This document shows, in pieces, positions 1 through 9,043 of a stretch of DNA of 64,000 nt. The notes beneath the pieces are model-generated. The model did no database searches and was not told the origin of the DNA. It was given only the letters and a program-made list of their open reading frames with translations. The translations under genes and the position numbers were made by a program. The first letter of the stretch is position 1. Every line of letters starts with the position of its first letter. Source of the DNA: Stropharia rugosoannulata (lineage: Eukaryota > Basidiomycota > Agaricomycetes > Agaricales > Strophariaceae). The stretch covers positions 2,790,001 to 2,854,000 of the forward strand of contig JANCIK010000007.1 of NCBI GenBank assembly GCA_028532985.1, written 5' to 3'.

Positions 1-538
1 GGAGAAATGGACATGCTTACTGAGCAATTCGCCCCAACTGTGACAGTCCAGACATTCCAACAAAGAAGTTGACCTTTAAGAAATTGAATGTAAGTATGTA
101 CACAGGCATGGGCGCCGTGAAGATGTGAGGCTTACCGCAGCCAGACTATAATTCACCGGGGTAATGACCAATGACCAGCGCACCCAGATGAAACCCGTCG
201 CTGCAAGGGCTGCACCGTAATTGTCAGTAGTAGATATCTAGGGAGGCTAGTCAGGAATATCTACCAAGATTCTGCGACGTGCTCAATTTATCGGCAGGGC
301 GAGAGAGGTCCTTGAGTCCGGCAGCGACGAGGCACCATTTCATCATAGGCGCCCAGAAGAAGACGGTCTTCGGTCCTGTATGGGAACGAAATCCATGAGC
401 GTACGTCCGGTCGAGAAGTATTGAGCGGGGAAGGGAGCCCAGTGATGACGTGAGAGAACAGCCTATTGACATACCTGCTGGGTGGTTAATGAATGCCTGG
501 AACTTAGAGGCACCGGCGGAGGCTGCAGGTCCAGACAT
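1..538 (-). CDS. MPC2: Mitochondrial pyruvate carrier subunit 2 (3' end outside window)
   Basis: Small inner-membrane protein that, with an MPC1 partner, imports pyruvate into mitochondria. Exons read 475-538, 265-375, 136-209 and 21-73; all junctions keep frame, and the last exon lies beyond the left edge. The protein opens MSGPAASAGASKFQAF, then carries the family signature PKTVFFWAPMMKW followed by LVAAGLKDLSRPADKLS, then WVRWSLVITPVNYSLAAVNFFVG, which covers the three membrane helices. The start at 538 was chosen because the residues after it fit the short N-terminus of fungal MPC2. A longer upstream reading frame has no such match. The MPC2 rather than MPC1 assignment rests on the WAP-MKW and AGL-D-RP motifs. 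Confidence 0.87.
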
Positions 539-693
539 GGCTTGCCTGTGGTCTGGACGAGGTGGTACGATAATAAAGAGGGTGCGAAAGCGCTTCAAAC
601 GGTGCTGGCGTGCAGGGCGGGCTATAATTAGCTCACCGGTCAAGAAGGTCAGATGGATTACATAAATTCAAATCGGACTCTACAAAGCAGCTA

Positions 694-1636
694 AGGTAGA
701 CGCCTTTCATATGCGACAAACGTCACATGATCTAGCGTGACAAATCTGGATTAGGAAGTTTCGCACTAATCAACAAAGAAATGACCTTTTTTAGCTGCCC
801 CGTCATCCTTGCACCTCTAAAAGAACCTAGTTCACGTAGATATATACTTTTGACACGTAGTCCAACAGAATTTTTGCCCAAATATGATGTTTTCGTGGAG
901 AAGAAGGCAAAATACCAAAATAGTACCCTATCTGACATTTCCATATCCAAATTACGCGTCAAGAATCCCCCAAAATGCATTAAACACGTCAATTCTAAAT
1001 GCCTCTTAAATGGAAAGCAGCGAGAGCCAGTGCCGAGAATGGAAGAGGATACATGGAGGGTCACACGGCCAAGAAAGCAAAATTGACGCTGTTCCTTTGA
1101 AGTCTATGCGCAAATTTTCAATGCGCTCTCGCCGATTTATGAATGCTTATGAACATGGATTAAATGGGCGGCAAGCAGCGTGGGCAGCAAGGAAGTACAG
1201 AGGTCATCGTGTCCTTCCTCCTGGGATTATTGATTCATGGAGGAAGTGGACAACATAGGAATTATTTGACACCATGTTTGCACCACGTAATATGTACCGT
1301 GTTTTCATGTAGTAGTTTAAACGAAGCCATTCTCGACATTCATGGGAACCCCGCGACAGTCATCATTTGGTTATCGTGAGATCTGACACGATATCAAGGT
1401 GATATCTTAAAATGACAAAGGCTCACTCAAAACCGCGTTGTCCTCTCCAATTTTTTGGAAATACATTCATTTACACTTTATCTATAGCAACTAGCCTAAA
1501 ACAATAACAATATTGCAAAAACTATGGCGAGAGATAGCTTCCATGGTTTCGCCGTTGATTAATTTCTAAATTTGGGCAGGGATGTCACAAGAAGTAACCT
1601 CACGTGACGTTTGTCCTATATGAAAGTCGTCTACTT
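694..1636. mobile_element. TA-flanked terminal-inverted-repeat element, non-autonomous
   Basis: The first 37 bases (694-730) match the reverse complement of 1600-1636 at 32 of 37 positions; the core is CTTTCATAT followed by GACAAACGTCAC. A TA dinucleotide sits immediately outside each end (692-693 and 1637-1638), as in Tc1/mariner target duplication. The 943-base interior has only short open frames and nothing resembling a transposase, so this looks like a MITE or an internally deleted transposon. Weaker similarity continues inward around the GTGACAAAT and GTGACATCC segments. Assignment to a superfamily is inference from the TA flanks alone. Confidence 0.6.
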
Positions 1637-1638
1637 TA

Positions 1639-2391
1639 TGTTTTGGATCGCGTTTCATGCATATGCTCTGAATATTACGCATTTCCGCGATAAAGATATC
1701 GTATCGCGAATCCTATCACGGAAGCTCATCGACTGGGCTCCCGACGTTCACGGATTTTGTTCAGGGATTTATCAAGAATTTATTAACCTCGTGTCGACTT
1801 TGTGATAATAGATTGCAAGCAGCGGAGCAACTGTATCTACTGTAGAACCACTGGCAGAAAATATAATACAAGAAATCCGACATGCATGGACAGTGGTATT
1901 AACTTCTATCACGACAGATTTCGCAGTATGACGGAAAATCCAGAAATTTATTTGTTGTACTAGTAACTACAAGTGCTGAAATATTTTATTTCGTAGTCTT
2001 CTTTGGAGCTTAAAAAAGTGTATCGACGCATCTTTTACGATCCGCACGAGCTCAAGCTGTCACTACCTAGTACATTGATGTTTTAAATGACTTGACAGCC
2101 TCCAAAATCAATTTGATCTTTACTACATCAACAATCACATTGCCAGAGTCACAGGCTCAGGCCCCGTCGGGTATGATACTATCGTGCCGCACTCCAATTC
2201 TCCAAATAAGGAGCTTAGCCTGCCATATAAGGCAGTTTCCAGTAGTACCATAGGTACATATATGATCAGCAAAGTAGTGCACATGTTCAATTTTCCACCC
2301 GTTAGTACATGGAAAGTAATCACTATAGTTCATGTGTCCTCGGGATGCATTACCCTTTTTTCACATCATAATTTCTGCAATGGCTGTCGTA
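1639..2391. other. Intergenic, no gene seen
   Basis: AT-rich stretch between the inverted-repeat element and the tRNA. Open frames are short and show no recognisable protein features. Confidence 0.5.
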
Positions 2392-2478
2392 GGCGCTGTA
2401 GTGTAGCGGTTATCACTCAAGATTCTGATGTAAATCATCTGATTTCTTGTAACCCCGGTTCGATTCCGGGCAGTGCCT
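2392..2478 (+). tRNA. tRNA-Gln (anticodon CTG) with a 15-base intron
   Basis: A full cloverleaf can be folded. The acceptor stem GGCGCTG (2392-2398) pairs with CAGTGCC (2471-2477) with one G-U. The D-stem is GTG/CAC, the anticodon stem CAAGA (2418-2422) pairs with TCTTG (2445-2449), and the T-arm CCCGG-TTCGATT-CCGGG covers 2454-2470. The anticodon CTG lies at 2425-2427. The intron 2429-2443 sits at the canonical position after base 37. The internal promoter boxes (TAGCGGTTA and GGTTCGATTCC) are intact. Base 2478 is the discriminator. It reads CAG codons. Confidence 0.92.
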
Positions 2479-2764
2479 CTATTTTTGACTTTGGGAGTTT
2501 AGCACCGGACCAGTATTTAACCTTTTTTGCTCCATCGCCCGCGGCCCGAGAGGCTAGAGAACTATGTAGGTCTGGGGCCTGGGCGTCGGTTGAAGTAGTC
2601 CTACCTTCCAACAAGTCCTCAGCACTACGCGCTATTTGGACGGGACATGGCACCTTCTATAATTACAACTTTATGAGACTTTAGCACTTTGTAAGGAACA
2701 CTATACTTATGCCATATCTGAATTATATATTGCAGTAGTGCTAGTACGGCCGAAATGCTCAAGA

Positions 2765-4215
2765 CTATCTTCCTGCCACTGCATCGTTGATAATTCCATC
2801 CGATCTGGCCGCAAGTGCCACGTTGAGTGAGAGAAATTCCCGCTCCGTGAGCTGTCTGGCTGTATGGCCCATAACAATATCTTCCACGAGTTCTCTTGGG
2901 ATATATCCCATATAGTGCTGTGCTTTGCTCATATTGTCCATGGCTTTTCCGAGACTGCCCCCGATGTGCACGTTTATCTTGTCGGATAGTTTGTTTTCCC
3001 CCTCTGCCTCTGCATCCATGACCCTGGACATCGGTCTGCCGATGACAGGAATCCATGCCACAACTTTGGACACGGCTTTCTGGACTGTCGAAATAATCTT
3101 GAGGCCGACCTTGGCTATCTTGGCGCCTGTGGTTTGTATGAAGTGTCCAACTGCATGAACGGCTATTAACATTAACTGTTAGTTCACTGATTAACACCGT
3201 AGAAAACTTCAGAGTTACCTGTTTTTACACCGCTTGCTATCTTCTGAGCAACTATAGCATAGGCGTTACTTGTCAGTCTCAGTCGTGTCCCATGCAAAAA
3301 TGATATTTACCGTGTTTCACTCCAGCGGCAATCTTCAGAGCCACTATTAACATTTCAATCAACTTCTCAGTTCAAGTTCGTCGCTGAGAATTAACACCAT
3401 ACCATGTTTGACTCCACTGGCAATCTTTTGAGCGACTGTCATTGCCGTCAACGTCAAAATCTTGGTATTAACGGAAGTGATAGCTTACCATGCTTGACGC
3501 CGCTGGCAATCTTCTTGGCGACTAGAATTGCGCATTGTCAACTCATTGAGAAATACAAAGTCGAGGGCGCTCTCACCGTGCACAATTCCTGCGCCAATTT
3601 TCTGAGCCACTTTCCATTGCAAGATAAATACTACTAATATCTGAGAGGGTGATCACATTTCATAGCTTACCGTGTTTGATTCCATCTGCCATCTTGTGGA
3701 ACCCTTCGCCGATCTTTTGTGCCACTGTCATGAAAATGAGTTAACGATTGCGTTAGTACCGGGCCCTCCCCCAGAGAGCTTGTATCCCACCATGCTTTAT
3801 CCCTTCTGCCATCTTATGGAATCCTTCTCCGATCTTGTGGAATACTAGTCATACATAAGTTTGAGGTTACCTCCACGATTAATCTTCACGCACAGTGGTG
3901 GAAGAAATCGGTGAACTTATTGCGACGATACAAAGTTACCACTTCTGGCTTTGCGTCAGTCATCCCGCTCATCTGTGTCTTAGATCCCGTAGACGCCAGA
4001 TTCCCTAGAGCATTGACCGTAGTATGAGCACCATTGATAGCAACTGCGCTATGAAGTCTCGCTGCGGTGTCGAATTGGGCGTTGAAAGGAATAACAGAAG
4101 GAGGACTAGAAGCGACTGAAAGAGATATCGAGTGTGGAATAGGCGCTGCCCATGTTCCTACGGTGAAAATCAAAAAGACGAGGTACGCGAACGAAGCTCG
4201 GAAAAGGGGGTGCAT
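2765..4215 (-). CDS. Modular amphipathic-repeat secreted protein, paralog A
   Basis: Family not recognised. Nine exons: 3894-4215, 3791-3844, 3671-3724, 3577-3609, 3489-3521, 3403-3435, 3311-3343, 3219-3251 and 2765-3162; the product is 330 residues. Exon 1 gives a signal peptide (about residues 1-23, then APIPHS) and a pro-region ending in the dibasic YRRNKFTDFFHH. Next come two 54-base exons (18-residue units such as VAQKIGEGFHKMADGIKH) and five 33-base exons (11-residue units such as VAQKIASGVKH). Every repeat exon is phase 1 at both ends. The final exon encodes a helical domain beginning AVHAVGHF and TTGAKIAKVGLKI, with about 24 more C-terminal residues than B or C. Neighbours B and C lie head-to-tail upstream. 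Secretion and Kex2-type cleavage after RR are inferences. Confidence 0.82.
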
Positions 4216-4290
4216 AACGGACCAGCCGCAGCGAAGCAGATATGGCGGAAAGGGAAATGCATTTACGGCGTTGTGGCAATGTATATATAC
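4216..4290 (-). promoter_or_regulatory. Promoter of gene A: conserved leader plus TATA box
   Basis: Bases 4216-4229 read GCGGCTGGTCCGTT on the minus strand, directly against the ATG. The same 14 bases, with small changes, precede the ATG of all five paralogs. A palindromic TATA box (GTATATATAC) lies at 4281-4290, about 70 bases upstream of the ATG, so the leader falls in the 5' UTR. Confidence 0.65.
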
Positions 4291-5454
4291 GTTTCAACTG
4301 TGAGTGCCATCACACAAGGCTAAGACTGATGAAAATAGGTCTTTGGACAGCTATCAGGGGAGGTTTACGTTCAAGACACACCATTGATTGAGGTGTTCCG
4401 GCATTTGATACCCGTTTAAGTATACATTCCGTTGCTATGCACATCGCAAAGGATACACGTAGGCGTAGCACTCGTAGTCCTTTATAGCACCCATATCAAG
4501 GACCACCTCGAAGATCGTCGACTCCGTTTGTGGTATCACAGCAGTCGCACTTATAGCACGAAAGTGTTTGAAGGCCAAACACTGTGGCGCCAGCTATTTC
4601 AAATGTAACCTGAGAATATTTCTTACAATAGTGGGTTTCTCGGTACACTATGTATAAATCAGCGGTTTTGAATAAATACCTGTGCCACATGAATGATTAT
4701 AATTATAAAGAAGCACGCTCGTTCACTAATCACTACTAGTTCTTGAAGGCATTGTCCATCAGCGTCTTGTGTCACTGTTAAATAAAGCTATGCCTATGCC
4801 TCCAACTTTGAGAAGAGTGTTATGAACGAATGCCGCATAGAATATAGCCGGGCAAAAGACGGAAATAGCGAACCATCATGTCGATCCGCCGGGACGCGGT
4901 GTGATCTATCAAACTACATACTTAGTGCGATAAGTACGGCCAGTTGATAATAACAATAATTTAAGGTTGATGCTAAGCGCGCCGTGTACACAACATCCCC
5001 CGAATTGCGCAACAGTGTTGGGTTCAAATCTGCTTATGCTTTATTCTGCTTTATGTACTTATCTCATCCTTTCAGAAACATTGGACATACAATCACAAGC
5101 GCCGGTGAGCTCCTTTGATGTGGACTCAATCCACATCACGGAACATATAGACCGTTTTTAGTAGCTATGTACGAGTACATAGTAGCATCCAAGTCCGCCG
5201 ATCCGCCGGTCTAGTACATAATTTTGCTGTCGGACATTTCACGTGTGCTAAATGACCGTGAAGAATACCCTAGGAAGAGACAGTGAGAGAGCCCAACGGC
5301 CACTTGAGACCACTGCAGGTCTTCAGGTTGTCTGAACAATATCCAGAGAAACACAACTATTATTGATCCCGTCAATCTATAAATAGGCTTCAACGGTATG
5401 GATAGTGGTCATGTCTTGAAGCTATCGCCTCCCCAAGCTCAACCTGCTTTCTGC
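4291..5454. other. Intergenic, no gene seen
   Basis: Spacer between the promoter of gene A and the 3' end of gene B. Only short unconvincing frames are present. Confidence 0.5.
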
Positions 5455-6709
5455 CTAAAGCTTATCCATCACTGCACAGTCTGTACAATTAAGAAGGACA
5501 TCATCAACGTCACGAGGAACAAAACCCATGTATTTCTGCGCCTTGCTCATGTTATCCATTGCTTTTCCGAGCTTTCCTCCAATATGCGCCTTGATCTTGT
5601 CAGAAAGCTTATTTTCGCCTTCAGCTTCAGCGTCCATAATCTTGGATAGTGGCTTTCCTATGACGGGAATAAACTGCACGACTTTGGAAACCGCTTTCTG
5701 GACAGTGGATATAATCTTCAGGCCGACTTTAGCTATTTTCGCGCCTGTGGTCGTTATGAAGTGCTTAACGGCATGCACAGCTATGTAGAGCCTGTTAAGT
5801 GTATAATTCCTTGAGCAAATCTCAATGCAAGCGTACCCGTTTTTGCCACTTGATGATAAAAACATCCGTGAGTGGTTATTAATGTACAAACGATGAGGGG
5901 GCTGTACATACCATGGGCTATAGCAGCGCCCGCCTTCTGGAACCCTTCTTTAATCTTGTGGGTCACTTGGTAGATTTACAGAGTAATTAGTGCTTGTTTT
6001 ACTTTATCCAGAGCGGGAATATGTGTTACCATGTTTAATCCCATTTGCCATTTTATGAAAACCTTCTCCAATTTTGTGGGCCACTTCATAAGTTGGGGCG
6101 TCCCATCAGAGTTAGCACATTGTCCGAGAGAGGTCACTCACCGTGCTTAATACCATCTGCCATTTTATGGAAACCTTCTCCAATTTTGTGGGCCACTCAA
6201 TACGCGTTGCGTTTTTAAGTTTCTACGTATTCTGAGGAAAGCATACTTACCGCGCTTAATACCATCTGCCATCTTGTGGAAACCTTCACCGATTTTGTGA
6301 AAAACTAAGATCAGGCGAGGTTACATGTCAGGATGATATAGATAAAACCGAAGCATTTCGAGCCTCAAAGGGATAGGCGGGACGACTTACTGTGCTTAAA
6401 GAAATCCGTGAACTTATTCCGACGGTACAAAGTTACCACTTCAATTTCTCTTGTAGGAGTGGTGTATGAGCACTGTGTCGTATCCAGTGAAGATAATGGA
6501 GACGATGACTGGGCGCAGTTAGCACCTGTATATGAATAATGAAGACTAGATCTGACTGAACTGACATGATAAAGCTTCTCGTCGGGACCTGAGGTGCTGA
6601 ATGGGCTGGACAAGCATGTAGAATGTGGTATGGGAAGGCCATTGGCGGCGAAGATTAATAGAATGAGGAGAAGGAGGCGAAGAAGACAGGATTCACGGGG
6701 AGAATGCAT
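5455..6709 (-). CDS. Modular amphipathic-repeat secreted protein, paralog B
   Basis: Exons 6391-6709, 6251-6304, 6142-6195, 6030-6083, 5912-5965, a possible 12-base micro-exon 5837-5848, and 5455-5780; 290 residues, or 286 without the micro-exon. The signal peptide is strongly leucine-rich and the pro-region ends YRRNKFTDFFKH. All four repeat exons are of the 54-base, 18-residue class: three are variants of HKIGEGFHKMADGIK, and the fourth has diverged to VTHKIKEGFQKAGAAIAH. There are no 11-residue units. Two neighbouring exons (6142-6195 and 6030-6083) differ at only 5 of 54 bases, a sign of recent exon duplication. The C-terminal domain matches those of A and C (TTGAKIAKVGLKIIST, PVIGKPLSKIM). 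The micro-exon may instead be a decayed repeat exon. Confidence 0.8.
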
Positions 6710-6809
6710 GGCGGGCCAGCCGCTATTGATTCTCTAATGAGCTATTAGTAAAAGGATGCTTGGGAACAGGGGAGAAAAGGGTTGTTAATTGTGGCGACTT
6801 TATATAAGT
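6710..6809 (-). promoter_or_regulatory. Promoter of gene B: conserved leader plus TATA box
   Basis: The leader GCGGCTGGCCCGCC occupies 6710-6723, next to the ATG. A TATATAA-type box lies at about 6800-6807, roughly 95 bases upstream of the start. Confidence 0.6.
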
Positions 6810-7565
6810 ATTATTCCGGGTAGGGAGAGTAGTAATCTGAGAACTACTCCAGCGCTGGCAAACATCTTTAGTAACCTGGTAAGCAAACTCAGGCGAAGAG
6901 CTATTTCATATTTTTGTGACCGACGGCACTGCCATCGAAACAAAACTTGTTACTAATTAGATGCTTCCTACACTTCTATCACTGATGGTCCGTGGAGTAT
7001 AAAAATTAGGGAGTTAGAAGATATCTGCTTGGGGTTGGATGGGTATAAGAGATCCGCTGATAGACTACGCTAACACCGAAGTACCGATATTTCAGGTCTA
7101 GTTTGTGAGAAGGTGGCAAGCATGTGGCAAGAATCTGAGTTAACTATTACTAACCCATAGATTTAAATCAGAATCAGTATCTTACACCAACGAGACTTGC
7201 CGATAACGGAACCTGACGGAACCCATCTAGATAATAATACTAACATAAACCTCATCCTCTTAAAACCTCTCCTGGATCGGTAAATAATTAAATTGTGCCT
7301 ACATCTACGGTCAGGTACTAATCGTAATTTTAGGCTGTAATGCAGTGCACAGATTCTCCATCTCCCGGCTAAGCATTGTATTGGTCCAGTGAGTTATGAC
7401 TGTCTAGCTCTGAGTGTATTTAACAGTGGTAATCCGAGCCGACATTAACTCGCGTCTCCCCGGAACCTCGTTTGTAGTTATCACTGAAACACAGTTCCGC
7501 ATAATCCGTATAATTACTCCCTCCTCCTGTCAGTGGTTTTCCGGCTTCAGGTCACATACGCGACA
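6810..7565. other. Intergenic, no gene seen
   Basis: AT-rich spacer between genes B and C without a supportable reading frame. Confidence 0.5.
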
Positions 7566-8940
7566 TTAAGCTGCCCGTACCATGCTTGTTCGTTTCTCAA
7601 CAACGAGCCCATCCACTAATTCACGGGGGATGTACCGCATGATCTTCTGTGCCTTGCTCATCTTGTCCATCGCGTCTCCAAGCTTGCCCCCGATATGTGC
7701 CTTTATGGTGTCGGAGAGCTTGTTCACGCCGTCGGCCTCTGCCGACATGACCTTGGACAGCGGTTTGCCAATGACGGGGATGAATTGGACTAGCCTTGAA
7801 ACACCCTCTTGCACAGTGGACAAGATCTTCAGGCCAACTTTGGCTATCTTGGCACCCGTGGTCTGCATAAAGTGCTTAACCGCTTGAGCGGCTATGCGTG
7901 GGCGTTAGAACATTGTGATTCCTTCAGCACTGGGCGAATTGATGTGCTCACCATGAACCACTTTATGAGCAAAGTTGACGGCAACTGGGGAACGGTATCA
8001 GTCTCCAGATAATGTCGCAAAAGAGTTAATGGGGTTACCGTGCGCCACAGCATGCCCAACCTTCTTGGCAACTGGAGAACATGTCAAATGGTCTGCAAAT
8101 AAGCAAGGCGATATTCATCCACACCTTTCACAATGGCATGACCGACTGTCTTGGCCGCTAATCATAGAAGAGCTAGGTTGAGCATAACCCTAGTACTGAG
8201 AGAAGAAAGGAGCTAACCGTGTACAATGGCATGTCCAACAACTTTGGCCACTGCGATATGTTAAGACGCGGCACGCTGAGTATCTGTCTATACAGACATA
8301 TAGAAGATACCAGAGCTCACCATGTTTAATCCCTTCTGCCATGCGATGGAACCCTTCACCAATCTTATGGGCCACTATGATACGATATAAATAATGCTTA
8401 GTATTCATTTATACAGACAAGACGAGCAGAACTGAGCTCACCGTGTTTGATCCCCTCAGCCATACGATGAAACCCCTCGCCGATCTTGTGGAACACTGTG
8501 ACGCGTGAAAGCCGTTAGTTATGTCAATCCATCCTTTCAGGCAAAAGCGACAGGTCTAGAGTAGTGGGAACCTAGAGACAGAGCATGAAGTCACAAAGTG
8601 AAGAAAACCACGTACAATGATGAAAAAAGTCGGTGAATTTATTGCGGCGGTATAATATGACAACTTCTTCTTCCCTAGCCATAATAGTCCCATAATCCTT
8701 GCTCCCGGAGGTGATAGGTTGCTTCCCAGGTAACGTCAAGTGAGCACCATCATCGATTTCGAAGGAACGGGTATATAGCATTAATGGGTGGGGAGTTTCA
8801 TGAGTATTTAAGTTCAGAGATTGGGGAATGGACGATCCAGACAGCTCAGTCGAGCACGGAATGGGTGCTGAACATGCTGCCAAGACTAAACAGGTGCCGA
8901 GGAGGAGATATTCGAGACCAGCTCGAAGGGGGGAGCGCAT
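7566..8940 (-). CDS. Modular amphipathic-repeat secreted protein, paralog C
   Basis: Eight exons: 8616-8940, 8442-8495, 8321-8374, 8218-8250, 8125-8157, 8039-8071, 7952-7984 and 7566-7891; 296 residues. A signal peptide (MRSPLRAGLEYLLLG...) is followed by APIPCS and a pro-region ending YRRNKFTDFFHH. There are two 18-residue exon units (such as VAHKIGEGFHRMAEGIKH) and four 11-residue units: VAKVVGHAIVH, AAKTVGHAIVK, VAKKVGHAVAH and VAVNFAHKVVH. All repeat exons are phase 1 to phase 1. The C-terminal exon encodes the 108-residue domain (AQAVKHFMQ, TTGAKIAKVGLKI, PVIGKPLSKVM, MSKAQKIMRYIP). Charge is lysine- and histidine-rich in the repeats. It is the outermost of the three minus-strand copies. 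Confidence 0.82.
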
Positions 8941-9043
8941 GACGGACCAGCCGCGGCTGAGCTCCTACTTAGGCGGCAGTAGAATACGATACTGCTACAG
9001 GGGAGCAAACTCGAAGTAATTAATTGAAGGCCCAGTTTATAAA
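8941..9043 (-). promoter_or_regulatory. Promoter of gene C: conserved leader plus TATA box
   Basis: The leader GCGGCTGGTCCGTC at 8941-8954 abuts the ATG. A TTTATAAA box lies at 9036-9043, about 100 bases upstream. Confidence 0.6.

Noticed and set aside
2184..2684. 166-codon plus-strand open frame
   Set aside because: It runs straight through the tRNA-Gln gene and shows no protein features.
2925..3158. Plus-strand frames opposite the C-terminal exons of A, B and C (also 5528-5788, 7582-7887)
   Set aside because: They recur only because the minus-strand coding exons are homologous; the antisense translations have no coherent features.
3203..3844. Regularly spaced similar segments resembling a CRISPR or tandem DNA repeat
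   Set aside because: Each segment is a spliceable exon with matching AG and GT borders and constant phase; the genome is fungal. The regularity is explained by duplicated exons.
5020..5045. GGGTTCAAATCT, a possible tRNA B-box
   Set aside because: No acceptor, D or anticodon stems can be formed around it.
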